Positions 48,226 through 57,746 are shown, counted from the first letter of the stretch. The stretch is DNA of 64,000 nucleotides from Oceanobacter sp. (GCA_002733645.1 NVWL01000002.1:112111-176110), one strand, 5' to 3'. Made by a program: numbers and translations. Notes: generated by a model from the letters alone, not told the origin.

Positions 48226-48312
48226 TAGGACACCCACGCTAATACTTTATCCTGATTGAATGTTGAACGAGGGCCTGATTTTGGTCCGGAATTAAGATGG
48301 GTGTCCAATTAG
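48222..48312. repeat. 91-base inverted-repeat element (possible REP/MITE-like unit)
   Basis: Fifteen-base arms, CTAATAGGACACCCA (48222-48236) and TGGGTGTCCAATTAG (48298-48312), pair with a single mismatch. Inside is another short stem, GGGCC / GGTCC. No target-site duplication is clear, and there is no transposase in the window, so it may be a nonautonomous or relic element. Confidence 0.5.
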
Positions 48313-48511
48313 TACTGTACTAATTGATTCTAATCTGAAGTGGTTGTGGCTGTAATAAAAACGTCTCTGAGATGAAGTAAGTTGAAATATAAGCTTCTGT
48401 GGTCCACTACCGCGGGGCATATTGTCGAGTGAGATTTTTAATATTAGCAACGGGCTTTCACACCCTCTATCGCAAGGATTTCGCCTCCTACTCGCGGGCG
48501 CATGGATTATT

Positions 48512-49177
48512 ATGAAATTCAGACTTCTTCAGATTTTTCTACTGGCGGTATCATTTCAGTCGTTGGCGGAAAGTGCTTTCGATTATGACTATCTTTATGG
48601 TGGATTAGGCTATACCAAAGTCTATTCACCTTTATCCAAGGATGAGATAAATACGAGACTATCATCCTTTGGAATCAGCCTTGAGCCAGGTGCTCAATTT
48701 ATTCTGTAGACAGGATTTGCTTTTCAAACGATCAAGGATAGCAGCATAGACCCGACGAATGGTTCGAAAATAGAATTAACCAGTGACTATAGAAGCTTTT
48801 ACGCCGGAGTTGCTCGGTACTTTGTCGTCAGTGATATTCTGAATATTTCCTTCTGGATTAATACTTGGCAAATTTACAGGAATTCGGAACTAGACTCCTC
48901 TGCTCAATATGGTTCACGACTATTACTCTTGCAGGATACTGAGATGTCTAGCCGGACCTCAGCCTCCGTATCTGTAGAAGTGAAACCATCGGTCAATAGC
49001 CCGGTAGAGTTTCGATCTGAAATTTATCATGATATCGAGAGTAACGACGATTCGTTGTCCGTGAGTCTGGAGATAGGTGCAAAAATATCGAAAAGCCTAC
49101 TGGGACGCGTGACGTATTCTAAATCAATTGAGGCTCCGCATCCGAGCTACACCTTTGGTCTGCGCTATTTTTATTAA
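48512..49177 (+). pseudogene. outer-membrane-protein gene interrupted by an in-frame TAG
   Basis: Signal peptide MKFRLLQIFLLAVSFQSLA and a first part DYDYLYGGLGYTKVY lead to a TAG at 48707-48709. Beyond it the same frame stays open for 155 more codons, without frameshift, to TAA at 49175-49177. The extended sequence alternates polar and hydrophobic residues as beta strands do and ends FGLRYFY with a terminal aromatic, the outer-membrane insertion signal. The most economical reading is a single nonsense mutation in a ~220-codon barrel gene; an ATG at 48929 inside the second part is probably not a start. A sequencing error or amber read-through cannot be excluded. Confidence 0.7.
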
Positions 49178-49252
49178 GCTGGGCGAAGTGCTAACAGGGC
49201 ATCCAATTAATAATTTTTATGGAACCTGGGAGCTCAAATCATAATAATCACG

Positions 49253-49305
49253 AAAACCGACAAAGCATATTGTTTAACCAGTGAATGGTTTGGTCGGTTT
49301 TTCTG
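49253..49305 (+). terminator. terminator-like structure after the interrupted barrel gene
   Basis: AAAACCGAC (49253-49261) pairs with GTCGGTTTT (49293-49301), followed by a T-run. The loop has an inner stem AACCA / TGGTT. Confidence 0.6.
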
Positions 49306-49414
49306 CTTGCAGGGTGTGAAAAGCATTACACACCACAGCGGCTGACGTGTTCAATCTGCAGAAAAAACAGCCACAGCCCAATTAACGGTATTTAAAACAT
49401 AAACGTATCTGAAA

Positions 49415-49822
49415 ATGACTGACCCATTATTGCTCCCTATGTTTGCACACATCGCGCTGACTGCATTTCTGTATGTGGCACTCACCGTGGTGAGGGCCCC
49501 AAAAGTCTGGGGGATTGGTGCTCGTGCAGACGAAATCAATTCCTTGGCTGGTTTAGAGTCAAAAATTAGTGCAAACCTCTCCAACCAATTTGAATGGCCG
49601 CTCTTCTTTTACGCTATTTGCGTATTGCTCATTTCGTCAGATTTTACTTATCACCCAGCGTATTTATGGTTAGCTTGGATTTTTGTGGGTGGTCGACTTA
49701 TTCACAGTTGTGTTCAGGTATTCACTTCAAACATCAGGCTTAGGGGAATCGTGTTTACGATTAACTTTTTAGCTGTACTGGGTATGTGGGGGCTTTTGGT
49801 CTTTGGCTATCTCTTCGGTTAA
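49415..49822 (+). CDS. MAPEG family membrane protein
   Basis: 135-aa inner-membrane protein with four predicted TM helices and the MAPEG (eicosanoid/glutathione metabolism) pattern: ALTVVRAPKVWGIGARAD, ANLSNQFEWPLFFYAI, AWIFVGGRLIHSCVQV and N..LRG (NIRLRGIVF). Bacterial members are mostly uncharacterised; some bind glutathione. A glutaredoxin gene follows, consistent with a glutathione link, but this is inference. Confidence 0.85.
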   Translation: MTDPLLLPMFAHIALTAFLYVALTVVRAPKVWGIGARADEINSLAGLESKISANLSNQFEWPLFFYAICVLLISSDFTYHPAYLWLAWIFVGGRLIHSCVQVFTSNIRLRGIVFTINFLAVLGMWGLLVFGYLFG

Positions 49823-49926
49823 CAGAGTTCCAGTTGATGTGTCTGCTGTTTAACAATCCCCTTCAACCCGATACAATCGCCCCTCATTTTTACTCACTCA
49901 ATTTGGTTGAGATAGGTAGCGCAAGC

Positions 49927-50292
49927 ATGTTGGTCAAAGCATTAAGAAACGGTCTGGGTTATATCATTGTATTTATCAGCTGGCTGACAAAGCCGAAGCA
50001 GGTTAAGCGTAGTGAGGCTGATCAGGCGGCGGTGCAGGCGAAGGCCAATAGCTTGTCTTTGTATCAGTTAACAGCTTGTCCGTTTTGTGTGAAAACTCGC
50101 CGTGCGATTCATCGTTTAAATGTTGATCTTGAATTGCGTGATATTAAACACGATCAAAATCGCAAAACACTTGAAGCTGAAGGTGGCCGAGTGAAGGTGC
50201 CTTGCTTGCGAATCGAAGAGGGCGGTAGCGTTAAGTGGTTGTATGAATCGAATGACATTATCAGCTATTTAGATAAGCAGCTTGCGGCTTAA
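49927..50292 (+). CDS. membrane-anchored glutaredoxin-like protein
   Basis: 121-aa protein with an N-terminal TM helix (LGYIIVFISWLTKPK) and a glutaredoxin domain with active-site CPFC at residues 51-54 (YQLTACPFCVKTRRAIHRL) and the cis-Pro/glutathione segment VKVPCLRIEE. The frame extends upstream to 49786 inside the MAPEG gene, but ATG 49927 gives the family N-terminus. Confidence 0.88.
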   Translation: MLVKALRNGLGYIIVFISWLTKPKQVKRSEADQAAVQAKANSLSLYQLTACPFCVKTRRAIHRLNVDLELRDIKHDQNRKTLEAEGGRVKVPCLRIEEGGSVKWLYESNDIISYLDKQLAA

Positions 50293-50318
50293 GCTAAACC
50301 TCCGTTAGTCCTCGAATC

Positions 50319-51470
50319 TCACCATCTGCACAGCTTCGCCACTTTCTCTACCGCGGTATCCAGCGCCGCTTGCGGCGTGTGGTAGTGCGGTGAGAATCGT
50401 ATGCCGCCACCTCGGTGCATACAGATTACGCTGTCTTTCATTAGCGACTGCCAAATTTCGATTGGGTTATGTCCGTTGGTATCGAATGTGATGATGCCGG
50501 AGCAACCAAGGCTGTGCTTAGGGGTAATAAGTGTGGCACCTTGGTTGGTTAAGGCTCTTGCCAAATAAGTCACACGCTCACAGATCGCTGTTTCGATATT
50601 GCTCATACCTATATCAAGTAGAAGGTCGGTACTGGCTTTAAGTGCGTGTGCCGCCAATAAGTTAGGGCTGCCGCATTCAAAGCGACGCGCGGTGCTGGCA
50701 ACCTCCCAATCTGTTCGGCTGTAGTCGCCCATATTCTCAATCATATGCCAGCCATATTCATTTAGGCTGAGTTGATCCATCACCTCTGGGCGCACATAAA
50801 AAAGACCTAAACCTTCTGGGCCAAGCATCCATTTGTGGCCGTCGGCCATGGCGAAATCACATTGACACTCGTTAACGTCAAATTGAACTGCACCAATGGC
50901 TTGAATAGCATCTACGCAAAACAATACGTCGTTGTCACGACAAGTCTGACCAAGCTTGGTTAAGTTCATGCGTGTGCCGCTGGCGTATTGAATCGCGGAA
51001 ATAGAAAGTAGGCGAGCGCCTTGTTCTATTGCGTTGAGTATGTGCTGCTCTGGGGTTTCGCCTTTTAGGCTAACCGCTTTAACGACCACACCTTTGCAGG
51101 CGAGTGATTCCCATACGATGCGATTGGAAGGAAATTCCTCGTCCGAAATAATCACAACGTCGCCAGGTTGCCAGTCGATGCCGTAAGCGACAAAGGACAG
51201 CGCTTCGGACGTATTTTTTACGAAGGCGATGGAATCTTTGTGCGCGCCTATTAAGCGGGCTAGGTTGTATCTTAACTCTGCCTCAACATTCAGCCACTGC
51301 ATATAGTTGGATGAACCTGTGGCTGTATTGTCTTGCGCAAACTGCACAACGGCTTTGCGGGCACTCTCTGGCCAAGGCGCTACCGCGGCATGGTTGAGGT
51401 ATTGGCATTGTTCATTAACGGGAAACTCTGCGTTTAAGCCAAATTCAGACAAAGAAGCTAGGGTATTCAT
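50319..51470 (-). CDS. aminotransferase class V-fold PLP enzyme
   Basis: 383-aa PLP-dependent enzyme, class V. It has NHAAVAPWP at the N-terminus, KNTSEALS, DAIQAIGAV and the PLP-lysine motif DGHKWMLGPEG (Lys213), and the C-terminal Arg GGGIRFSPH. It resembles cysteine-desulfurase-like and isopenicillin-epimerase-like proteins of unknown specificity, and lacks the flexible Cys loop clear enough to call SufS. It is convergent with the glutaredoxin gene. Confidence 0.82.
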   Translation of the reverse strand: MNTLASLSEFGLNAEFPVNEQCQYLNHAAVAPWPESARKAVVQFAQDNTATGSSNYMQWLNVEAELRYNLARLIGAHKDSIAFVKNTSEALSFVAYGIDWQPGDVVIISDEEFPSNRIVWESLACKGVVVKAVSLKGETPEQHILNAIEQGARLLSISAIQYASGTRMNLTKLGQTCRDNDVLFCVDAIQAIGAVQFDVNECQCDFAMADGHKWMLGPEGLGLFYVRPEVMDQLSLNEYGWHMIENMGDYSRTDWEVASTARRFECGSPNLLAAHALKASTDLLLDIGMSNIETAICERVTYLARALTNQGATLITPKHSLGCSGIITFDTNGHNPIEIWQSLMKDSVICMHRGGGIRFSPHYHTPQAALDTAVEKVAKLCRW

Positions 51471-51549
51471 TTCAAGGCATCCATTACCAATGTTAAGATC
51501 AGGGCTAAGTTAAGATTCAGGTCTAAGTCTAAAGGATAATGCTCACGTC

Positions 51550-54471
51550 ATGTCAGACAAAACGCAAAACCACGCCGCTTTTCGCCACATCTCTTCGACC
51601 CCTGTCGATTCTTTAAATATTGTTATTGATCATTACGAGCATATTAAAACCGGGGCGGTGCATTACCATATTTGCAGTGATCACGATGAGAAAGCATTTT
51701 TAGTGGCGCTGCGTACTATGCCACATGACTCCACAGGTGTGGCTCACATCTTAGAGCACACCGCTTTATGCGGCAGTGAAAAATACCAAGTGCGTGATCC
51801 GTTTTTTATGATGACGCGTCGCTCGCTGAATACCTTTATGAACGCAATGACCAGCAGCGACTGGACGGCGTACCCGTTTGCTTCGCAAAACGACAAAGAC
51901 TTTAACAATCTTCTTGATGTGTACCTTGATGCAGTGTTTTTTGCTCGTCTAGATGAATTAGATTTTGCCCAAGAAGGCCACCGAGTTGAGTTTGAAGATG
52001 CCTCTAATGCAGATTCAGAGCTGGTATACAAAGGTGTTGTGTTTAATGAGATGAAAGGCGCGATGTCGTCTGCAGTATCTCAATTGTGGCAGGGCATCAG
52101 CAGCGTACTTTTCCCGACAACAACTTATCACTACAACAGTGGCGGCGAGCCTGAGAATATTGTTGATCTTAGCTACGCCGAGCTGAAAGAGTTTTACACC
52201 ACGCACTACCATCCAACGAACGCCATCTTCATGACCTTCGGTGATCTGGATGTGGCTGATCTTCAGGGCAAAATGAACGACCAAGCACTTGAGCGCTTTG
52301 AACGCCAAGAAAAACAGTGGCGCGTAAACCCAGAGCAGCGTTTTACCGAGCCACAAATTGCCGAAGCCAGTTATGGCGTCGATAGTGACGACCTTTCCGG
52401 GAAAACACACCATGTCATTGGTTGGTTGCTGGGCGATTCAATAGATCTTGATGCTCAGCTTGAAGCTAACCTAGTGAGCCAGGTACTGCTCGACAACTCA
52501 GCATCACCTTTGCGTCGCGCTCTAGAAGAAACCGACCTTGGCACCTCGCCGTCTCCTATGTGTGGTTTGGAAGATTCCAATCGTGAAATGAGTTTCATGT
52601 GTGGCATCGAGGGCAGTGAGCCTGAACACGCGGAAGCCATTGAAAAGATTGTTTTGGATACATTGAAAAGTGTGGCCCGTGATGGTGTTGAGCAGTCGCA
52701 TATTGATGCGGCGGTTCATCAGCTTGAGTTACACCAGCGCGAAATTGGCGGGGATTCTTACCCTTACGGCTTGCAGTTGATATTGAATTCATTGCCCGCC
52801 GCAACGCATTACGGTGATCCTGTTGCCTTGTTGAATCTTGACCCAGCATTAGTACGTTTAAAAGAGCGTGCAGCGAAGGGTGACTTTATGCAGCAAGCCG
52901 TAAAGCGTCTATTGCTCGATAATCCACATCGTGTACGTTACACATTAAAGCCTGACGCGGAATTAAATGCTGAGAAGGTCGCCACTGAAAAGGCGCGCCT
53001 TGCGGACATGCACGCGGCGATGTCGCCAGAAGATCTTGAAGCTGTAAAACAAAAAGCGATTGCACTGGAAGAGCGTCAAGCGGCGGAAGATGATCCTGAG
53101 CTGCTGCCAAAAGTTACTCTTGCGGACGTTGCTCCTGAGCTGGCTTATGTCGCCCCAACCAATGTGACGAACAATGAGAGCAAAGGCTTACCAGTCGCTG
53201 AATACATAACTGGCACAAACGGCATTGTCTATCAGCAGCTATTGGCTGATTTGCCACCCATGACGCCAGAGCAATTGACCTGGTTGCCGTTCTTTACCCA
53301 AACCTGGACGGAAATTGGTGCTGGCGGTCACGACTATTTAACTCAACAGCAGCGTCAAACGGCCACAGTAGGCTCGTTGTCTTCTTATGCCTCAGTCAAG
53401 AGCAATGTGAATGATTGCAATGCTATGACTGGCTACCTCGTGATGTCAGGTAAAGCCCTTGGTAGTAACGCTGAAGAGTTTAGCTCCATTATTAAAGAAA
53501 CTTGGCAAGCTGCTGATTTTACTGAAGAAAAACGACTTAAAGACTTGCTTGGTCAAGCGCGTGCGCGCAAGGAGCAAGGCATTACTGGTGGCGGACACTC
53601 ACTGGCCATGTCACTGGCTTCAGCACCGTTAAACCCAGCCGCACACTTTATGAATGAGCTAGGGGGCTTACCCCAAGCGAAGCGACTCAAGGCTCGTACC
53701 GAGCAGGTGAAAGCTGAGGGGGCATCGTGCCTAGTTAAGGCCATGCAAGATATCTATGCCACCATAGATAAAACCCCAGACAGTGCGCTAATGGTTCACG
53801 ACGACGTATATGGAAAGGCGCACATGGCTTCTCTGTCGTCTCGCTGGGATCATGCTGGTAAGCAGCAATCTGGCAACATTGTGTGGACACCTGACACAGC
53901 ACCTACGTACTGGATGGTCGATTCACAAGTGAACTTCTGTGCTTGGGCGCTGCCTACCGTCACACTTACGCACGCTGATTCAGCAGCACTGGCTGTTCTT
54001 GGAGGCATCTTGCGCAATGGTCATTTGCATACCGCCATTCGTGAAAAAGGCGGCGCATACGGCGCTGGCGCGACTCAAGATTCATCCATGGCTGTATTTA
54101 AGTTTTATACCTACCGTGATCCTCGCGTGGAAGGCAGTTTCAACGACTTCGAAGCCTCCATTGATTGGGTGCTTAACATGAAGTCTGGGGATGATTTAGT
54201 TGAGCAAGCCGTCCTTGGTATTATCGGTAGCCTAGATCGTCCGGGGTCACCGGCGGGCGAGGCTAAGCAAGCATTCCATATGGATAAGGGCGGAAGAACT
54301 CAAGCTATTCGTCAGCAGTTCCGTGACCGCCTACTGGCTGTTAACTGGGCAGACGTACAACGAGTGGCTGATACCTACTTGCGCGGACAGCAGGGCAGTC
54401 GTGCAGTGGTTGCCCCTCGCGGCACAGAAAGCATGGGGGAAAAGCTTGGATTGATTGTACAGGACTACTAA
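51550..54471 (+). CDS. insulinase family (M16C, presequence-protease-like) metallopeptidase
   Basis: 973-aa zinc metallopeptidase of the PreP/Cym1 type. It has the inverted zinc motif HILEH (residues 66-70), the downstream Glu in VVFNEMKGAMSS, and the C-terminal RGGAYG-like REKGGAYGAGA substrate-binding motif. Fused N- and C-terminal M16 halves give a chamber protease that degrades short peptides. No signal peptide is evident, so cytoplasmic. It is divergent from the PLP enzyme gene. Confidence 0.93.
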   Translation: MSDKTQNHAAFRHISSTPVDSLNIVIDHYEHIKTGAVHYHICSDHDEKAFLVALRTMPHDSTGVAHILEHTALCGSEKYQVRDPFFMMTRRSLNTFMNAMTSSDWTAYPFASQNDKDFNNLLDVYLDAVFFARLDELDFAQEGHRVEFEDASNADSELVYKGVVFNEMKGAMSSAVSQLWQGISSVLFPTTTYHYNSGGEPENIVDLSYAELKEFYTTHYHPTNAIFMTFGDLDVADLQGKMNDQALERFERQEKQWRVNPEQRFTEPQIAEASYGVDSDDLSGKTHHVIGWLLGDSIDLDAQLEANLVSQVLLDNSASPLRRALEETDLGTSPSPMCGLEDSNREMSFMCGIEGSEPEHAEAIEKIVLDTLKSVARDGVEQSHIDAAVHQLELHQREIGGDSYPYGLQLILNSLPAATHYGDPVALLNLDPALVRLKERAAKGDFMQQAVKRLLLDNPHRVRYTLKPDAELNAEKVATEKARLADMHAAMSPEDLEAVKQKAIALEERQAAEDDPELLPKVTLADVAPELAYVAPTNVTNNESKGLPVAEYITGTNGIVYQQLLADLPPMTPEQLTWLPFFTQTWTEIGAGGHDYLTQQQRQTATVGSLSSYASVKSNVNDCNAMTGYLVMSGKALGSNAEEFSSIIKETWQAADFTEEKRLKDLLGQARARKEQGITGGGHSLAMSLASAPLNPAAHFMNELGGLPQAKRLKARTEQVKAEGASCLVKAMQDIYATIDKTPDSALMVHDDVYGKAHMASLSSRWDHAGKQQSGNIVWTPDTAPTYWMVDSQVNFCAWALPTVTLTHADSAALAVLGGILRNGHLHTAIREKGGAYGAGATQDSSMAVFKFYTYRDPRVEGSFNDFEASIDWVLNMKSGDDLVEQAVLGIIGSLDRPGSPAGEAKQAFHMDKGGRTQAIRQQFRDRLLAVNWADVQRVADTYLRGQQGSRAVVAPRGTESMGEKLGLIVQDY

Positions 54472-54495
54472 GTACTCATTATTCAATCCCGTTAT

Positions 54496-54520
54496 GGCGC
54501 GGCTTAAGGCAAGCCGTGCC
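54496..54520. terminator. hairpin after the M16 peptidase gene
   Basis: GGCGCGGCTT / AAGCCGTGCC, a 10-base stem with one G-T pair and a 5-base loop. No T-run follows. It could be a weak terminator. Confidence 0.4.
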
Positions 54521-54540
54521 AATGGAGAAACGCCTAGATA

Positions 54541-54572
54541 GCAAAACGTTTGAATGGCAAAACGTTTGAATG
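54541..54572 (+). repeat. 16-base tandem repeat upstream of the TonB-type operon
   Basis: GCAAAACGTTTGAATG is present twice in perfect tandem (54541-54556, 54557-54572), and a degenerate third copy (GCTAAACCGTGAACTG) follows. It ends about 15 bases before the ribosome-binding site of the DUF3450 gene. Confidence 0.8.
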
Positions 54573-54602
54573 GCTAAACCGTGAACTGCTAAAGAGGAAG
54601 GC

Positions 54603-55427
54603 ATGATTATTAAATGGCGACAGGCATGTGCCGTAAGCTTGTTACTCGCTCAGGCAGCATCCGTTGATGTACTGGCGAACCAAACATTTGATGCCGCAGG
54701 CAATGTGATTGGTCAGGCAGACCGTGATGGGGCCAAAAGCCAGCAACGAATCAACAAACTTGATGACAACACTCGCGCCTTGCTTGATGAAACCCGTAAG
54801 GTTTTAGCTAAAGCCGAGCAGCTAGCTCTCTATAACGCTCAAATGGCGACCATCATTGCCAACCAAGAAGCTGAACTAGAAAGTATCCAAGCGCAGATTT
54901 CAACCATCGACGAGTCAGAAGAAGGCGTTCTGCCGCTAATGCAGCTTATGGTCGAGCAGCTTACGGCGGATATTAACGCTGGCGCGCCCTTTTTAAGTAA
55001 CGAACGTAAGACGCGAGTCGCTATTCTTACCGATATGTTAGGGCGGGCCGATGTGTCTGTGTCTGAGAAATTTCGTCGTGTACTTGAGGCGCTGCAGATT
55101 GAGGTCGACTACGGTCGTACCATTGAAGCTTACTCCCAGAAAGAAAACACCGATAACGCTCCAAACATGGCTACGGCGTATAACTTTCTACGCATTGGCC
55201 GCATCGCTCTCTATCGCCAAACATTAGATGGTAACCAAGCATGGTTATGGTTCAATGACGGATGGCAGCCTTTAGGGAACGTATCTGGTTCAGCAAACAA
55301 TCAAATCAGCTTGGCCCGTCGCGTTGCCGAGCAAACGGTTGCGCCGCAATTGATTACGCTTCCTTTGGCCACCCCAACCACTGCACATACGACAAAAACA
55401 CTGAACTCAAAGGAGGGCGGCCAATGA
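54603..55427 (+). CDS. DUF3450 periplasmic coiled-coil protein of the TonB operon
   Basis: 274-aa exported protein with a signal peptide ending DVLANQ and a long coiled coil (residues ~45-115), matching DUF3450. This family is always next to ExbB/ExbD/TonB systems in Vibrio, Shewanella and relatives and may regulate or structure the complex; the function is not established. AGAGGAAGG precedes the ATG. The stop overlaps the next gene (ATGA). Confidence 0.9.
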   Translation: MIIKWRQACAVSLLLAQAASVDVLANQTFDAAGNVIGQADRDGAKSQQRINKLDDNTRALLDETRKVLAKAEQLALYNAQMATIIANQEAELESIQAQISTIDESEEGVLPLMQLMVEQLTADINAGAPFLSNERKTRVAILTDMLGRADVSVSEKFRRVLEALQIEVDYGRTIEAYSQKENTDNAPNMATAYNFLRIGRIALYRQTLDGNQAWLWFNDGWQPLGNVSGSANNQISLARRVAEQTVAPQLITLPLATPTTAHTTKTLNSKEGGQ

Positions 55428-56788
55428 AACGCCTTCTTTTAAGCTTAGTAACGTTTAGCTTGCTGAGCGTAAGCGGGGTTTCAAACGCCGAAGAACTTAT
55501 CGCGTCAGCAAAAGAGTTTCGACAGTATGAGTCGCAAATCAATGCGGCTCGCGAAGCAGCATTCAGTGCTGATCTGGAAGAACAGCAAGCAGCCCTAGCA
55601 GAAGCTAAGCGACTTTTAAAAGATGAACAAACCAAGGCTGACAAGCTTAAAGCACAGTTTGCGAGTAACGAAGAACAACTAACCAAAGGCAGCGAAGCAC
55701 TTCGCCTGCGTACAGGCAGTCTAGGTGAGATGTTCGGTGTGGTTCGTCAGGTAGCTAACGACTTGAAAAGTACCACTAGTGACAGCATTCTTCGCACAGG
55801 TACGGGGAATATTCATACCCAAATGCCCGCTGACCTTGATGCACTGGCGAGCTCCAAAAAACTCCCTGAGCTTTCCGATTTAAAAGCCTTGTGGCAAACC
55901 CTTCGCCAAGAAGCAAAGTTAAGCTCAGAAGTTATTGAGTTTAATGCGTCTATTATGCAAGCAGACGGGACGACTCGCACTGAAGCATTGGTACGCATTG
56001 GTTCATTCAATGTGGTTAGTAATCAGGGGTATTGGCTTTGGGATGAGCAACTCGATGCGTTCCGTTCTCTTGTACGCCAACCAAATGAAGCAGGCTTAAT
56101 TGCTAACTACCTGTCGTCGAATGGAGGCATCGGCACTATTACGATCGACCCTAGCCGAGGTGCATTGTTAAGCATTAATTCTGTTACCCCTGCCTGGAGC
56201 GAACGCATCCAACAAGGCGGCACCGTAGGCTATATCATCATCGCCCTTGGCTTAATTGGTATATGTTTAGCCTTATGGCGTTTAGTTGCACTGGCCGTTA
56301 TCGAGAAGGGCGTACGTAAGCAGCTTGTGACTACTCACGCCCCAGATAACAATAACCCGCTTGGCCGTATTTTAAATGCCGGTAGCGCAGACATTGGCAC
56401 CACCAATGCTGAGTTACTTGAAGCTCGATTAGATGAAGCTGTGCTTAAAGAATTGCCAGCCATAGAGCGCGGCCAAGGTATTATCAAATTGCTCGCCGGA
56501 GTTGCTCCTTTGCTTGGCTTGCTGGGTACAGTAACTGGCATGATCGCGACGTTCCAAGCAATTACCGCCTTTGGTTCTGGTGATGCCAAATTGATGGCTT
56601 CTGGGATTTCTCAAGCCTTGATTACCACCGTGCTTGGCTTAGTAGCGGCGATACCACTACTGCTAATGCATAGCTGGGTGGCAAGTCGTAGCCGAACCTT
56701 GGTTCAAATTCTCGATGAGCAATCAGCGGGGTTGATTGCGCAATCGTTAGAGGAAGCCAACCCTAATAATAGTGGTAAGCCTTCGTGA
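55424..56788 (+). CDS. ExbB-family protein with periplasmic coiled-coil extension (TtpC-like)
   Basis: 454-aa MotA/TolQ/ExbB protein. A signal peptide (MKRLLLSLVTFSLLSVSGVSNA) precedes a long periplasmic coiled-coil region (residues ~25-120) and globular part, then three TM segments with the ExbB signature GIIKLLAGVAPLLGLLGTVTGM. The extended N-terminus is that of TtpC of the Vibrio TonB2 system. The frame opens at 55262 inside the previous gene, but ATG 55424 gives the signal peptide. Confidence 0.9.
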   Translation: MKRLLLSLVTFSLLSVSGVSNAEELIASAKEFRQYESQINAAREAAFSADLEEQQAALAEAKRLLKDEQTKADKLKAQFASNEEQLTKGSEALRLRTGSLGEMFGVVRQVANDLKSTTSDSILRTGTGNIHTQMPADLDALASSKKLPELSDLKALWQTLRQEAKLSSEVIEFNASIMQADGTTRTEALVRIGSFNVVSNQGYWLWDEQLDAFRSLVRQPNEAGLIANYLSSNGGIGTITIDPSRGALLSINSVTPAWSERIQQGGTVGYIIIALGLIGICLALWRLVALAVIEKGVRKQLVTTHAPDNNNPLGRILNAGSADIGTTNAELLEARLDEAVLKELPAIERGQGIIKLLAGVAPLLGLLGTVTGMIATFQAITAFGSGDAKLMASGISQALITTVLGLVAAIPLLLMHSWVASRSRTLVQILDEQSAGLIAQSLEEANPNNSGKPS

Positions 56789-57339
56789 GTTTGTTTCTTA
56801 GCTTCTTCGACCAAGGCGGCCCGGTACTTTATGCCGTATTTGTTGCTGCTGCACTGCTGTGGGGAATTATTGCCGAGCGCCTTTGGTTTTTTTATCGCGC
56901 GCGTCATGCAATGGCTTCTGAATTAGCTGAACGCTGGGTCGCTCGACAAGACACTGTCAGTGCTGGGGCACGACAAATTCGTAAAGCTTGGCTTAGTCAG
57001 TTCAAAACCAAAACAGATCATTCTCTGATATTGCTAGGCACCCTGATTGGCATTTGTCCTTTATTGGGGTTGCTTGGAACTGTGACTGGAATGATTGAAG
57101 TGTTTGATGTGCTCTCCGCCACTGGCACCGGGAATGCTCGTGCTATGGCGGGCGGTATTGCGCAGGCGACATTACCAACAATGGCTGGGTTGGTTGTTGC
57201 CTTGTCGGGCTTATATTTTCGCAGCCGCTTTCAGCGTTTAAGTCAGCGTGCGGTACAGTCTTTATCTGAACAAATGCCGCTGGCTCGCGCTCATTCCAAC
57301 GCCTCATTAAATGCTCGCTCCGGAGGTGTGCATGGCTAG
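56785..57339 (+). CDS. exbB: ExbB-type proton channel protein
   Basis: 184-aa inner-membrane protein with three TM helices and the ExbB/TolQ motif GTLIGICPLLGLLGTVTGMIEVFD. It pairs with ExbD to form the stator that energises TonB. The start GTG overlaps the previous stop (GTGA). A second, longer ExbB protein is encoded just before it. Confidence 0.9.
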   Translation: MSLFLSFFDQGGPVLYAVFVAAALLWGIIAERLWFFYRARHAMASELAERWVARQDTVSAGARQIRKAWLSQFKTKTDHSLILLGTLIGICPLLGLLGTVTGMIEVFDVLSATGTGNARAMAGGIAQATLPTMAGLVVALSGLYFRSRFQRLSQRAVQSLSEQMPLARAHSNASLNARSGGVHG

Positions 57340-57739
57340 ACGTCACGTCAATCCGGACGGACAAGAAAACGATATCGATATTACTCCTATGCTTGATATC
57401 GTTTTTATCATGCTGATCTTCTTTATCGTTACTACCTCATTTGTAAAAGAAAGCGGCATTACCGTCAGCCGTCCTTCTGCCAGCACCGCTGAAGCCAAGC
57501 AGGGCAGTAATATCTTGATTGCCATCCGTGCTAACGGTGAAATCTGGGTGGATAAGCGCGCCGTCGATGTACGAGCCGTGCGCGCCAACGTTGAACGCAT
57601 GAAGGCCGAGGCACCAGAAGGCGCTGTGGTTATTCAGGCAGACGAGTTTGCGCCCACGGGGTTGTTGGTTAAAGTAATGGACCAAGTACGTATGGCTGGC
57701 GTGCTGGATATATCCATTGCTGCCAGCACAGACGGTTAA
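57332..57739 (+). CDS. exbD: ExbD-type biopolymer transport protein
   Basis: 135-aa protein with one TM helix. DIDITPMLDIVFIMLIFFIVTTSF holds the conserved proton-relay Asp. The periplasmic part has the ExbD VVIQADEFAPTG segment. ATG 57332 with CGGAGGTG upstream is preferred to 57311. It overlaps exbB by 8 bases. Confidence 0.92.
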   Translation: MARRHVNPDGQENDIDITPMLDIVFIMLIFFIVTTSFVKESGITVSRPSASTAEAKQGSNILIAIRANGEIWVDKRAVDVRAVRANVERMKAEAPEGAVVIQADEFAPTGLLVKVMDQVRMAGVLDISIAASTDG

Positions 57740-57746
57740 TCTCGAC

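Larger units (their letters stand above)
48077..48511. other. gene-free stretch with short repeats and an inverted-repeat element
   Basis: 435 bases with no convincing gene. It holds the GAACTAA repeats at 48176-48225 and the inverted-repeat element at 48222-48312, then an AT-rich stretch leading to the interrupted barrel gene. Confidence 0.6.

Noticed and set aside
48929..49177. Separate small gene starting at ATG 48929
   Set aside because: It is in the same frame as the interrupted barrel gene and encodes its C-terminal strands; no ribosome-binding site and no signal peptide.
55262..55423. Upstream extension of the TtpC-like gene
   Set aside because: It overlaps the DUF3450 gene in another frame and would bury the signal peptide at ATG 55424.
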